From the NCBI RefSeq assembly GCF_023223525.1, contig NZ_JALPRX010000007.1, forward strand, positions 56,390 through 120,389: a stretch of 64,000 bases of DNA. The letters are read 5' to 3'. The notes beneath the pieces were generated by a model, which saw only the letters and a program-made list of their open reading frames with translations, was not told the DNA's origin and ran no database searches. The position numbers and the translations under genes are program-made. Source of the DNA: Roseomonas acroporae (GTDB lineage Bacteria > Pseudomonadota > Alphaproteobacteria > Acetobacterales > Acetobacteraceae). This document shows, piece by piece, positions 24,987 to 36,660 of this stretch (positions are counted from its first letter, which is position 1; each line of letters begins with the position of its first letter).

Positions 24987-26804
24987 TCAGAACACCGCCG
25001 CCCCCGCCTCCGCCGAGCCCACCCCGGCGCGGAACGCCGCGAACAGCTCCCGCCCCACCCCGGCCTGCGAGGCCGAGAGATCCGCCGTGGCCGGTGCGCG
25101 CGCGGCCCATTCCGCCGGCTCCACCAGCACGTCCAGCCGCCCGGCCACCGCGTCCACGCGTACCATGTCGCCGTCCCGCACCCGCGCGATCGGCCCGCCC
25201 TCCAGCGCCTCCGGCGTGACATGGATCGCCGAGGGCACCTTGCCCGAGGCGCCGGAAAGCCGCCCGTCCGTCACCAGCGCCACCCGCCGGCCGCGATCCT
25301 GCAGCACGCCGAGCGGCGGCATCAGCTTGTGCAGCTCCGGCATGCCGTTCGCCTTCGGCCCCTGGAAGCGCACCACCGCCACGAAGTCGCGGTCCAGCTC
25401 TCCCTTGCGGAACGCCGCCTGCACCTCCTCCTGGCTGTGGAAGACGCGCGCCGGCGCCTCGATCACGTGCCGCTCCGGCGCCACCGCCGAGGTCTTGATG
25501 ACCGCGCGGCCGAGATCGCCCTCCAGCACCCGCAGCCCCCCCGTCGGCTGGAACGGCGACGCCGCGCCGCGCAGCACGGCCTCGTCGCCGCTCGCCACCG
25601 GCGCCTCGCGCCATTCCAGCGCGCCGTCGCCGCCCACCGCCGGCTCCACGAGGTAGTTCGAGAGGCCCTTGCCCCACACCGTCTCCACATCCTCGTGCAG
25701 CAGCCCGGCGCCGAGCAGCTCGCGCATCAGGAAGCCCATGCCGCCGGCGGCGTGGAAGTGGTTCACGTCCGCCTTGCCGTTCGGGTAGATGCGGCAGAGC
25801 AGCGGCGTCACCTCGGCGAGATCGGAGAAGTCGTCCCAGCGCAGCACGATCCCCGCCGCCGCCGCCATGGCGACGAGGTGGATGGTGTGGTTGGTCGAGC
25901 CGCCCGTCGCGTGCAGCCCGACGATGCCGTTCACGAACGCCTTCTCGTCCAGCACGCGCCCCACCGGCGTGTAGTCGTTCCCCCGCGCCGTGATGGCGAT
26001 GGCGCGCCGCGCGGCGGCCTCGGTCAGCGCGTCGCGCAGGCCGGTGTTCGGGTTGACGAAGGAGCTGCCCGGCAGGTGCAGCCCCATGATCTCCATCAGC
26101 ATCTGGTTGGTGTTGGCGGTGCCGTAGAAGGTGCAGGTGCCCGGCCCGTGATACGCCTTCGCCTCCGCCTCCAGCAGCGCCTCGCGCCCTACCTTCCCCT
26201 CGGCATGGAGCTGGCGGATCTTCGCCTTCTCGTCGTTCGGCAGGCCGGAGGTCATGGGCCCTGCCGGGACGAACACCGCCGGCAGGTGCCCGAAGCTCAG
26301 CGCGCCGATCACGAGGCCCGGCACGATCTTGTCGCAGACGCCGAGATACACGGCCGCGTCGAACACCTGGTGCGAGAGCGCGACGCCGGTCGCCAGCGCG
26401 ATCACGTCGCGCGAGAACAGGGAAAGCTCCATCCCAGCCTCGCCCTGCGTCACCCCGTCGCACATGGCCGGCACGCCGCCCGCCACCTGCGCCGTGCCGC
26501 CCGCCGCCCGCGCCGCCCGCCGGATCAGCTCGGGGAAGCGCTCGTAGGGCTGATGCGCCGAGAGCATGTCGTTGTAGGCGGTGACGATGCCGAGATTCGG
26601 CGCGTCCGCCGCGAACTGGTGCGGCTTGTCGCCGGCGGCGCAGGCGGCGAAGGCGTGCGCCTCGTTGGCGCAGCCCAGCCGGGGCCGCCTGCCCCCGGCG
26701 GCGGCCGCCGCCGCCTCGATGCGGGCGAGGTAGCGCCCGCGCGTCTCGCGGCTGCGCCCGGCGATGCGGTCGGTGACCTCGGCGATGCGGCTCTGGACGG
26801 ACAT
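24987..26804 (-). CDS. edd: Phosphogluconate dehydratase (Entner-Doudoroff)
   Basis: Edd dehydrates 6-phosphogluconate to 2-keto-3-deoxy-6-phosphogluconate. The 605-residue product matches the family in length and blocks: [80 protein letters not shown] and [23 protein letters not shown]. Cysteines in MCDGVTQG and [10 protein letters not shown] are positioned to bind the Fe-S cluster of the IlvD/Edd superfamily. The start at 26804 ([14 protein letters not shown]) fits homology. No eda or zwf gene is adjacent. Confidence 0.95.
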   Translation of the reverse strand: MSVQSRIAEVTDRIAGRSRETRGRYLARIEAAAAAAGGRRPRLGCANEAHAFAACAAGDKPHQFAADAPNLGIVTAYNDMLSAHQPYERFPELIRRAARAAGGTAQVAGGVPAMCDGVTQGEAGMELSLFSRDVIALATGVALSHQVFDAAVYLGVCDKIVPGLVIGALSFGHLPAVFVPAGPMTSGLPNDEKAKIRQLHAEGKVGREALLEAEAKAYHGPGTCTFYGTANTNQMLMEIMGLHLPGSSFVNPNTGLRDALTEAAARRAIAITARGNDYTPVGRVLDEKAFVNGIVGLHATGGSTNHTIHLVAMAAAAGIVLRWDDFSDLAEVTPLLCRIYPNGKADVNHFHAAGGMGFLMRELLGAGLLHEDVETVWGKGLSNYLVEPAVGGDGALEWREAPVASGDEAVLRGAASPFQPTGGLRVLEGDLGRAVIKTSAVAPERHVIEAPARVFHSQEEVQAAFRKGELDRDFVAVVRFQGPKANGMPELHKLMPPLGVLQDRGRRVALVTDGRLSGASGKVPSAIHVTPEALEGGPIARVRDGDMVRVDAVAGRLDVLVEPAEWAARAPATADLSASQAGVGRELFAAFRAGVGSAEAGAAVF

Positions 26805-26926
26805 TCGGCATCCCCTGTTCCGTGGCGGCGCGGGCCGCCGGGCAATTGCGCCCCTGGCGGGGGGAGGAATCAACCGCCGTGTCGTGAATGCCGCCGGCCC
26901 GCGCCGCCAGTGCCGCGCCACCAGCC

Positions 26927-26998
26927 CCGGGGCTGCGCCCCGGACCCCGCAAGGGGCACCGCCCCTTACGATCCCCGCCGGGGGCGAAGCCCCCCGGG
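26927..26998. repeat. GC-hairpin array (family E), three hairpins
   Basis: CCGGGGC-TGC-GCCCCGG (26927-26943), AAGGGGC-ACC-GCCCCTT (26951-26967) and CCGGGGGC-GAA-GCCCCCCGG (26978-26997) stand in a row between the carboxypeptidase stop and the edd start. They share the apex GGC-N3-GCC with the other arrays. Confidence 0.8.
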
Positions 26999-27021
26999 CC
27001 TCCCGTTCGGTTCAGGAAGGA

Positions 27022-28575
27022 TCACGCCGTCAGGTAGCGCCGCCGGATATGCGCCAGGAAGTCGGCGGGATCGAGCGGCTTGCCGGTCGCATGCCGCAGC
27101 AGGTCCTGGAAGCCGAGGCGCGAGCCCTGCGCATGCACCCGCTCCCGCAGCCAGCCCACCAGCGGCAGCATCTCGCCCCGCCCCAGCGCCGCGTCCATCT
27201 CCGGCAGGTCCCGCCGCGCCGCCGCCATGAGCTGGGCCGCCGCCATCGCCCCCAGCGTGTAGCTCGGGAAGTAGCCGAAGGCGCCGTCATGCCAGTGGAT
27301 GTCCTGCAGGCAGCCGCGCGCATCGTCCGGCGGCACGATGCCGAAGGCGGCCCGGAAGCCCTCGTTCCAGGCGCCGGGCAGGTCGGCCACCTCCAGCGAC
27401 CCGCCGATCAGCGCCCGCTCCAGCCGGAAGCGCAGGATGACATGCGCCGGGTAGGTCAGCTCGTCCGCCTCGATGCGGATGAAGCCGCGCCCGACCTGCC
27501 GCCACAATGCCGCGAGGTTGGCCGGGGCGTAGGCCGCCGCCTCGCCGCCGAAGCGCCCGTGCAGCACCGGGCCCAGCCAGCCCAGGAAGGCGTCGGAAAG
27601 CGCCGCCTGCATCTCCATGATGAGGCTCTGCGATTCGTGCGCCGCCATGCCCGCCGCCTCGCCCACGGGCTGGCGCGCCCAGGCCTCCGGCAAGCCGCGC
27701 TCGTACAGCGCGTGCCCGGTCTCGTGGATCACGCCGAGCAGCGCCTTGGCGTAGTCGGACTCGTCGTAATTCGTCGTGATGCGCACGTCGGTCGGCGTGC
27801 CGCCGCAGAACGGGTGCAGGCTCTCGTCGAGGCGCGCATGGTCGTAGTCGAGCCCCATCCGCTCCGTCACCAGCCGGCACAGCACGCGCTGCGCCTCGGC
27901 GGGGAAGGGGGGGACGGGCTGCACGGGGGCCCGCCGCCGCGCCTGGATCGCCTCCGCCTCGGGCAGCGCCTCCGCCAGGAAGGCCTCGTAGGCGGCGAAG
28001 ACCGGCGCCACGTCGGCGGCGCCGATGCCGGGCTGGTAGCCGTCCATCAGCGCGTCGTAGGGATCGAGCCCCAGCGCCTCGCCCAGTGCCGTCGCCGTCT
28101 CGCGCTGCAGCCGCACCACCTCGGCGAGATAGGGGCGCACCAGCGCGAAGTCCGACTCCGCCTTGGCCCGCCGCCACACGGTCTCGCAGGCGCTGTTGGC
28201 GCGCTCCACCGCCTCCACCAGCGTGGTCGGCAGCGCCACGGCGCGCGCATGGGCGCGGCGGATCAGGGCGAGGTTGGCGCCCTCCCACTCGCCCGCCACC
28301 GCCGCCCCGGCCCCGACTGCGGCCCCAACTGCGGCCAGATCGTCGGCCACCTCGGGCGCGGTCAGCATCGCGTGGCCCAGCCCGGCCAGGGTGGCGAGCT
28401 GCTCGCCGCGCGCCGCGGCGCCGCCCGGCGGCATCATGGCGCTCGCGTCCCAGTGCAGCATGGACTGCGCCTCGCCGAGCACGGCGAGCCGGCCGAAGCG
28501 CGCCGTCAGGCGCCGATAGGCGGCCTCGGGGCCGGAGGCGGTGGCGTAGCGGGTGGCGGTGGCGTCGTCGTTCAT
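27022..28575 (-). CDS. M32 family carboxypeptidase (Taq type)
   Basis: The 517-residue cytoplasmic metalloprotease has the zinc motif HETGHALYE (His284, Glu285, His288) and the downstream AAHESQSLIMEM with the third metal ligand. Other family blocks are LGEAQSMLHWDASAMMPPGG, PFCGGTPTDVRITTNYDE and HVILRFRLERALI. M32 enzymes remove C-terminal residues from peptides with broad specificity. The length is normal (about 500). The start at 28575 suits homology, though its ribosome binding site is weak. Confidence 0.94.
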   Translation of the reverse strand: MNDDATATRYATASGPEAAYRRLTARFGRLAVLGEAQSMLHWDASAMMPPGGAAARGEQLATLAGLGHAMLTAPEVADDLAAVGAAVGAGAAVAGEWEGANLALIRRAHARAVALPTTLVEAVERANSACETVWRRAKAESDFALVRPYLAEVVRLQRETATALGEALGLDPYDALMDGYQPGIGAADVAPVFAAYEAFLAEALPEAEAIQARRRAPVQPVPPFPAEAQRVLCRLVTERMGLDYDHARLDESLHPFCGGTPTDVRITTNYDESDYAKALLGVIHETGHALYERGLPEAWARQPVGEAAGMAAHESQSLIMEMQAALSDAFLGWLGPVLHGRFGGEAAAYAPANLAALWRQVGRGFIRIEADELTYPAHVILRFRLERALIGGSLEVADLPGAWNEGFRAAFGIVPPDDARGCLQDIHWHDGAFGYFPSYTLGAMAAAQLMAAARRDLPEMDAALGRGEMLPLVGWLRERVHAQGSRLGFQDLLRHATGKPLDPADFLAHIRRRYLTA

Positions 28576-28717
28576 GTCGCCCACTGAAGCATGTCCGGGC
28601 CGGGCGGGCACGTCCCGGCACGCGCGGGAGACGGGGCCGGCAGCCGGACCGGACCGCCGCCCCGGGCAGCGGCCGGCGGCCGCACCACGCCGCCGCCCGG
28701 GGCGGCGTGGCGCTGCC

Positions 28718-29446
28718 TCACTCCTGCAGCCGCCGCCGGGCGAAGGCGACGAACACCCCCACCAGCGACAGCGCCAGCCCGTACCAGGTGATCGCGTAGC
28801 CGAGATGGCTGTTGCCGGGGCGCGGCAGGCTGCGCGCCGCCTCCGGCCAGTTGCCCGGCGGCGCCTCCGTGCCCGGTCCCCCCGGCGTTCCGCCCTGCCG
28901 CGCCAGCGCCACGAGGCCGAACGGGGCGACGCCGGGCAGCCCGACCGCCGCGCCGATCCGCGCCGGGTCGAAGGTGAAGAAGCGCCGCCCGGCCGGATCG
29001 TCGCTGGCCGAGACCCAGCCCGCCGTCTCGCCCGGGCGGACGTAGCCGACCACCGAGACCTCGCCCTCCGGGTGCCAGACCGGGGCGCGCCGCTCCAGCG
29101 GCACCCAGCCGCGATCGACCAGCAGCGGCGGCAGGCCCGGCCGCAGCAGCGGCGTCACCAGATGCGCCCCGAGCATCGGGTTGCCGCCGCCGCTCCGTAC
29201 CTCGCTGCCCAGCATCACCTCGCGCGCATGGTCGAAGCGACCGGTCGCCACCACCTTGGCCCAGGGTGCCGGCGGGGCGGCGCCGAGCGGCACGGCCGGG
29301 CCCGCCTCGCTGGCATCGAGTTCGGCCAGCAGCGCGTTCTTCCAGTGCAGCCGCTGCACCTGCCAGGTGCCGAGCCCGAGCAGGATGGCCAGCACCGGCA
29401 GGGCGGCGAGCGCCGGGACCAGCAGCCGGCGCCAGCGTTCGCCCAT
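28718..29446 (-). CDS. SURF1 family cytochrome oxidase assembly protein
   Basis: SURF1 helps insert heme a into subunit I of cytochrome oxidase. The 242-residue product has an N-terminal helix (LVPALAALPVLAILLGLGTWQVQRLHWK), the conserved LGTWQVQRL, a periplasmic domain (LLVDRGWVPL) and a C-terminal helix preceded by HLGYAITWYGLAL. I use the ATG at 29446 because GGGAGG lies six bases upstream; an ATG at 29551 adds 35 residues of low-complexity sequence. It is the last gene of the cox operon. Confidence 0.92.
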   Translation of the reverse strand: MGERWRRLLVPALAALPVLAILLGLGTWQVQRLHWKNALLAELDASEAGPAVPLGAAPPAPWAKVVATGRFDHAREVMLGSEVRSGGGNPMLGAHLVTPLLRPGLPPLLVDRGWVPLERRAPVWHPEGEVSVVGYVRPGETAGWVSASDDPAGRRFFTFDPARIGAAVGLPGVAPFGLVALARQGGTPGGPGTEAPPGNWPEAARSLPRPGNSHLGYAITWYGLALSLVGVFVAFARRRLQE

Positions 29447-29683
29447 GGTCGGCCTCCCGGCCGTGCCGCCTGGATGGCCATTGGGATGACCAGCGGGAGA
29501 GCCGGCGGGCAGGGCGGTACGGGCCTCGGAAAGACGATCCGCTTCAGCCATGGGATGTTCCGGAAACGCGGGCGGCCGGTCCCGCCGGGACCGGCCGCCG
29601 AGTCCGTGTCGCCCGGCGGCCGTCGCCGCCGGGAAGGAGGGCCGCCGCCCGGGAGCGGCCCGGGCGGGAGGCGGCCGGCCGGG

Positions 29684-30574
29684 TCAATGCTCGGCGATCG
29701 GCCCCGCGCCCCAGATGTAGATGCAGACGAACAGGAACAGCCATACCACGTCCACGAAGTGCCAGTACCAGGCCGCCGCCTCGAAGCCGAAATGCCGCTT
29801 CGGCGTGAACTCGCCGAGCCAGGCGCGCCAGAAGCAGACGCCGAGGAAGATGGTGCCGACGATGACGTGGAAGCCGTGGAAGCCGGTCGCCAGGAAGAAG
29901 GTCGAGGAGTAGATGCCGCCGCCGTTGAAGGCGAAGGGCGCCTCCGAGTACTCCACCGCCTGGAAGAAGGTGAAGGTCAGGCCGAGCAGCACGGTGAGGC
30001 CGAGCCCGGTCAGCATGCCCTTGCGGTCGCCATGGATCAGCGCGTGGTGCGCCCAGGTCACCGTGGTGCCCGAGAGCAGCAGGATCATGGTGTTGAGCAG
30101 CGGCAGGTGCCACGGGTCGAAGGTGTAGACCCCGGCCGGCGGCCACATCGGCGTCGCCGCGCCCGAGACGTGCTGCGGGTAGAGCGCGAAGTGGAAGTAG
30201 GCCCAGAAGAAGGCGACGAAGAACATCACCTCCGAGGCGATGAACAGCGACATGCCGTAGCGCAGGCCGATGCGCACCACCGGCGTGTGCAGGCCCGGCG
30301 TGCGGCTCTCCTTCACCACGTCGCGCCACCACATCGTGGCGCAGCCGAGCACGCCGACGATGCCGAGGCCCAGCACCCAGTGCACGTTGTAGTGCGCCCA
30401 CATGACGATGCCGAGCAGCAGCGCCCCGCCGGAGAAGGCGGAGAGCAGCGGCCAGGGCGAGGGATCGACCAGGTGGTAGGGGTGCCGGTGCGGCGGCGGC
30501 GGCTCGCCCATGGAATCCATCGTGGCGTCCGTCATCGCCAGGGATGGGGCAAGAGGCTGGGCAGTGCTGGCCAT
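29684..30574 (-). CDS. ctaE: Cytochrome c oxidase subunit III
   Basis: The 296-residue protein has seven predicted membrane segments and standard subunit III blocks: HPYHLVDPSPWPLL, RYGMSLFIASEVMFFVAFFWAYFH, WPPAGV, GTTVTWAHHALIHGD, FQAVEYSEAPFAF, STFFLATGFHGFHVIVGTIFL and WYWHFVDVVWLFLF. The start has AGGAAA four bases upstream. It is separated from ctaG by the GntR regulator gene, which is an unusual arrangement. Confidence 0.97.
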   Translation of the reverse strand: MASTAQPLAPSLAMTDATMDSMGEPPPPHRHPYHLVDPSPWPLLSAFSGGALLLGIVMWAHYNVHWVLGLGIVGVLGCATMWWRDVVKESRTPGLHTPVVRIGLRYGMSLFIASEVMFFVAFFWAYFHFALYPQHVSGAATPMWPPAGVYTFDPWHLPLLNTMILLLSGTTVTWAHHALIHGDRKGMLTGLGLTVLLGLTFTFFQAVEYSEAPFAFNGGGIYSSTFFLATGFHGFHVIVGTIFLGVCFWRAWLGEFTPKRHFGFEAAAWYWHFVDVVWLFLFVCIYIWGAGPIAEH

Positions 30575-30649
30575 ATCGTTTCCTGGTCTCTGCGGTCGCC
30601 GCGGCGACCGGCCCCGCGGCCGCGCCCCGGAGCTCTCCCTTACGGCCTG

Positions 30650-30677
30650 CCTGCCGGCCCGCCGGCGAGCCGGCAGG
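30650..30677. terminator. Hairpin between gntR and ctaE
   Basis: CCTGCCGGC (30650-30658) and GCCGGCAGG (30669-30677) form a perfect 9-bp stem with a 10-base loop in the 226-base gap between the regulator stop and the ctaE start. There is no T-run. It could be a partial terminator or a processing site. Confidence 0.35.
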
Positions 30678-30800
30678 CGGGGTTGGCCGGTCAGGGTGCA
30701 TCAATCCCGAAAAGACCAGTCGGATCAAGCCCGCGCGGCGCGCCGGCAGGGCCGGCCGATCCCGTGTCGCAGGGGCGCGGGCATCCTGCCTCGGGCCGCC

Positions 30801-31622
30801 CTATCCCGCGGGCGCGTCCGCGGGCCGGTGCGCCGGCCGCCGCTCCACCCCGGCGGCGAAGGCGCCGAACGCGTCCTCCACCAGGCTGACGTGGTGCAGC
30901 ATGGTCGCGTGCGCCGCCGCTGCGTTGCCGGACAGCACCGCCTGCACCACCGCGTCGTGCTCCCGCCAGGAGAGCGGCAGCCGGCCCGGGTTGCGGAATT
31001 GCGCCCGGCGGAAGGGGGCGAGGCGGCGGCGCAGCCCGGTCGCGATGTCCTGCAGCACCGGGTTGTGGCAGCCGGCGTAGAGGGCGAGGTGGAATTCCCG
31101 GTTGGCCGCGTCGTAGGCGTCCGGCTCGCCCAGCTCGACCAGCGCCGCCATCGATTCGTGCAGCGCCTGGAAGCGCCGCCGCTCCAGCGGCGTCATGCCG
31201 ATAGCGCAGAGCCTGGCGCAGGTCGCCTCCATCTCCGCCATGGCGCCGAACAGCGCCTCCAGCCCGGCCGGCGTCACCGAGGCCACCACCGCGCCCCGGC
31301 GCGGCCGCGTCTCGATCAGCCCGGAGGCCGCGACCTGCCGCAGCGCCTCGCGCACCGGGGTGCGGGAGACGGCGTAGCGGCGCGCCAGAGAATGCTCGTC
31401 GAGCCGCGTGCCGGGCGTGAATTCGCCGGAGACGATGCTGTCGGCCATGGCGGCGGCGAGGCGTTCGGCCAGGGTGCGGCTCTCCGCCTCCGACCCGTCG
31501 CCCTCCGGCGCCGCGCGACGTACGGTCGATGGCGATCCCTGCCGGCCGCCGCGGCCCCGCCGCCCGGCGCCGCGCTCCGCCCCGTCTCCCGTTCCCGTCG
31601 CGCCCTTGTCCGGCGTGTCCAT
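30801..31622 (-). CDS. GntR-family regulator, FCD domain (FadR subfamily)
   Basis: The 273-residue product has a winged helix (LAERLAAAMADSIVSGEFTPGTRLDEHSLARRYAVSRTPVREALRQVAASGLIETRPRRGAVVAS) and an all-helical FCD effector domain with metal-binding histidines (REFHLALYAGCHN and a late MLHHVSL). FCD regulators sense small acids or sugar acids. Residues 1-45 are a low-complexity Gly/Arg/Asp extension. It lies 15 bases after ctaG and before ctaE, inside the oxidase operon, where it has no evident metabolic partner. Confidence 0.9.
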   Translation of the reverse strand: MDTPDKGATGTGDGAERGAGRRGRGGRQGSPSTVRRAAPEGDGSEAESRTLAERLAAAMADSIVSGEFTPGTRLDEHSLARRYAVSRTPVREALRQVAASGLIETRPRRGAVVASVTPAGLEALFGAMAEMEATCARLCAIGMTPLERRRFQALHESMAALVELGEPDAYDAANREFHLALYAGCHNPVLQDIATGLRRRLAPFRRAQFRNPGRLPLSWREHDAVVQAVLSGNAAAAHATMLHHVSLVEDAFGAFAAGVERRPAHRPADAPAG

Positions 31623-31637
31623 GCCCGGCGGCCGGGC

Positions 31638-32261
31638 TCAGCGTGCCGGCGCCGCGCCGACATGCGGCCCGGCGCTGGCCAGGGCGCCGGAGCGCGCCGC
31701 GTCGTCGAGGCTGCGGAAGAAAGTGTAGGAGAGGGTGATGGTGCGGATGTCGCGCGTGTTCGGGTCGTCGGCGATGGCCGGGTCGACCCAGAAGGCGACG
31801 GGCATCTGCACCTGCTGGCCGGGGGCCAGGGTCTGCTCCTGGAAGCAGAAGCAGGCGGTCTTGTGGAAGTACCGCCCCACCACCTCCGGCGTGACGTTGT
31901 AGAGCGCCGTGCCGGTGACCGGGACGCCGGCGCGGTTGGTCGCCTCGTAGAAGGCGACGTTCTGCTCGCCGACATGCACCGTCACGCTCGGCTGCTGCGC
32001 GGCGAAGCGCCAGGGCAGGTCGAGCTGCGTGTTGGCGGCGAAGCGCACCGTCACCCGGTGCTCGCCCGCCGCGACGGGGAGGGCGGCGCCGGTCTGCACC
32101 GTGCCGTTGTAGCCGGTCACCTGGCAGAACAGCCGGTAGAGCGGCACCGAGGCGAAGGCGAGCCCGACCATGCCGCAGACCACCAGGGCGGCGCCGCCGC
32201 CGACCAGCCGGTTGCGGCGGCGCAGCGTCTCGGCGGGGGAGGGGGAGGGCGCGGGGTCCAT
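31638..32261 (-). CDS. ctaG: Cytochrome c oxidase assembly protein CtaG (Cox11)
   Basis: Cox11 delivers copper to the CuB site of subunit I. The 207-residue product has one membrane helix (about residues 20-42), ASVPLYRLFCQVTGYNG just after it, and the copper-binding pair in ACFCF (Cys137, Cys139) followed by FQEQTL. PVAFWVDP and ITLSYTFF are also conserved. A GTG three codons earlier is possible; the ATG at 32261 is preferred since GAGG lies just upstream. Confidence 0.95.
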   Translation of the reverse strand: MDPAPSPSPAETLRRRNRLVGGGAALVVCGMVGLAFASVPLYRLFCQVTGYNGTVQTGAALPVAAGEHRVTVRFAANTQLDLPWRFAAQQPSVTVHVGEQNVAFYEATNRAGVPVTGTALYNVTPEVVGRYFHKTACFCFQEQTLAPGQQVQMPVAFWVDPAIADDPNTRDIRTITLSYTFFRSLDDAARSGALASAGPHVGAAPAR

Positions 32262-32286
32262 GGCCCTCACATCGCGCCGCGGCGCG

Positions 32287-32527
32287 CCGGGGGCAAGCCC
32301 CGGATGCGGGGGCTTTTCCGGGGCGCTGCCCCGGACCCCGCCAGGGAAGGCTCTGCCTTCCCTGGACCCATCCGCTGGGGCCGGGAGGCCCCAGACCCCA
32401 TTCGTTTGGGGGAGGTGATGGCGAATCGGTTCGAATTAATAATAAAATGGGTTTCCAAAGGGGCTTCGCCCTTTGGCGGGGTTCCAAGGGGCAGCGCCCC
32501 TTGGCGGGGTCCGGGGCGACGCCCCGG
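32287..32527. repeat. GC-hairpin array (family E), seven hairpins
   Basis: Seven palindromes stand in 241 bases between ctaG and the small CoxF-like gene: 32287-32303, 32318-32334, 32341-32365, 32375-32394, 32455-32476, 32484-32504 and 32511-32527. Most have the form arm-GGC-N3-GCC-arm, with different arm sequences (CCGGGGC, CCAGGGAAGGC, CCAAAGGGG, CCAAGGGGC). An AT-rich patch (AATTAATAATAAAA, 32434-32447) sits between the fourth and fifth. Confidence 0.85.
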
Positions 32528-32528
32528 C

Positions 32529-32654
32529 TCAGGCCCGCTGGCTCATCCGCGCCATGGCGATGAAGTAGAACAGCACCACCAGACCCAGCAGCACGGCCAT
32601 GATGGCGATGTTGCGCCGGCGCCGCCGGCGCAGGAATTCCGCCTGCTCGGTCAT
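32529..32654 (-). CDS. CoxF-like small membrane protein (41 aa)
   Basis: This short frame encodes [18 protein letters not shown] followed by a single membrane helix ([19 protein letters not shown]) and ends SQRA. The ATG overlaps the ctaB stop (ATGA). A small membrane protein of this charge pattern commonly lies between ctaB and ctaG in alphaproteobacterial cox operons (called CoxF or cytochrome oxidase small assembly protein). The role is unknown beyond that association. Confidence 0.85.
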   Translation of the reverse strand: MTEQAEFLRRRRRRNIAIMAVLLGLVVLFYFIAMARMSQRA

Positions 32655-33616
32655 CCGAGCAGCAGCCGGTCCGCGGCCAGGGCGGCGAACAGCACGGCGA
32701 GGTAGATCAGCGAGAAGCGGAAGGCCCGCTTGGCGGGCGCGTCGCCGGTCAGGCTGCGCCCCGATTCATCCTGCCGGTCGCGCCACACCGCGACGGCGTG
32801 CCACAGGAAGCCCGCCCCCAGCGCCGCCGCCACGACGGCATAGCCCGGCCCGGCGAAGCCCAGCGCCCAGGGCGCGAGGCCGAGGGGCGCCAGCAGCACG
32901 GTGTAGAGCAGGATCTGCCGGCGCGTCTCGCGCGCGCCCGCCACCACCGGCAGCATCGGCACGCCGGCGCGCTGGTAGTCGCCATGCGCCCAGAGCGAGA
33001 GCGACCAGAAGTGCGGCGGCGTCCAGAAGAAGACGATGGCGAACAGCACCAGCGGCTCCAGCCCGACATGGCCGGTGGCGGCGGCCCAGCCCAGCACCGG
33101 CGGGAAGGCGCCGGCGGCGCCGCCGATGACGATGTTCTGCGGCGTGCGGCGCTTCAGCCACATCGTGTAGACGAAGACGTAGAAGCCGATCGAGAGCGCC
33201 AGGATCGCGCCCGCCACCCAGTTGATGGCGAGCCCCATCACGATCACCGAGGCGACGGCGAGCGTGGCGCCGAAGCCCAGCGCCGCCTCGGGCGCGATCC
33301 GCCCGGCCGGGATGGGGCGGCCGGCGGTGCGGCGCATCACCAGGTCGATGTCGCGGTCGTACCACATGTTGATGGCGCCCGCCGCGCCCGCGCCCACGGC
33401 GATGCAGAGGATCGCGGTCAGCGCCAGCACCGGGTGCAGGCGGGCGGGCGCCAGCAGCAGCCCGATCGCCCCGGTGAACACCACCAGCGTCATCACGCGC
33501 GGCTTGAGCAGCGCGATCCAGTCGCCGACCTCGGAAAGGTCCGCCGCCGTATCGGGGGCCGGAACGAAGGGAAGGGGGGCGGAGCCCCCCTTCGTCGCGG
33601 AAATCCAGTCGCTCAT
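32651..33616 (-). CDS. ctaB: Protoheme IX farnesyltransferase (heme O synthase)
   Basis: CtaB adds a farnesyl group to protoheme to make heme O, the precursor of heme A. The 321-residue UbiA-family protein has about nine membrane segments and both prenyltransferase motifs: [25 protein letters not shown] and the [28 protein letters not shown] loop. [12 protein letters not shown] is also diagnostic. Near the N-terminus (codons for about residues 8-15, KGGSAPLP) the DNA is a family E hairpin, suggesting repeat insertion into the coding sequence. Confidence 0.96.
   Translation of the reverse strand: MSDWISATKGGSAPLPFVPAPDTAADLSEVGDWIALLKPRVMTLVVFTGAIGLLLAPARLHPVLALTAILCIAVGAGAAGAINMWYDRDIDLVMRRTAGRPIPAGRIAPEAALGFGATLAVASVIVMGLAINWVAGAILALSIGFYVFVYTMWLKRRTPQNIVIGGAAGAFPPVLGWAAATGHVGLEPLVLFAIVFFWTPPHFWSLSLWAHGDYQRAGVPMLPVVAGARETRRQILLYTVLLAPLGLAPWALGFAGPGYAVVAAALGAGFLWHAVAVWRDRQDESGRSLTGDAPAKRAFRFSLIYLAVLFAALAADRLLLG
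33571..33593. repeat. Family E hairpin inside the ctaB coding sequence
   Basis: GAAGGGGGGC-GGA-GCCCCCCTTC is a perfect 10-bp stem with a three-base loop. It encodes KGGSAPLP near the ctaB N-terminus, upstream of the first membrane segment. Confidence 0.75.
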
Positions 33617-33643
33617 GCGGTCTTCTTACCCGATAGGCGGGGC

Positions 33644-36332
<2,689 letters not shown>

Positions 36333-36660
36333 CCCGTGTTCCGTTTCCACGCGTGCGCCGCGCGCACCCGTCATGCCCCGCGGGCACCGCGCACCGGTTC
36401 CGTTGGCTCGGAGTTGGCCGCGTGCCGCGCGCCGCCGCATGCCGCCTGGCGGCAGGCGAAGGCGCTTCCGGACCATAGTCGCGGCAGGCGGCGGCACACA
36501 AGGGACGGCGCCGCAACGGCGGCGCACGGAAGGTCGGTTATTGTCGTCAGGTCAGAAGGATAGCCGGCCGGGCCGGCCGCCCGCCGTCCTGCCGGGGCGG
36601 CGCCGGAGCGCCGTCGCCGGCGTGCCGGCGCCTTGCCGGGCCGGCGTGCCGGCGCCCGTC
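36333..36660. other. Gap upstream of ctaC
   Basis: No gene is seen. The cox operon promoter must lie here. The left of the gap to the methyltransferase has direct repeats of GCCGGCGTGCCGGCGCC around 36617-36657. A slightly AT-richer patch lies at 36535-36565. Confidence 0.4.

Noticed and set aside
20711..25222. A 1503-codon open frame on the minus strand
   Set aside because: Only the LivM part is real. The upstream part overlaps livH, the binding protein and the opposite-strand IclR gene.
32426..32440. tRNA T-loop-like GGTTCGAATT
   Set aside because: No acceptor stem, anticodon arm or D arm can be drawn around it.
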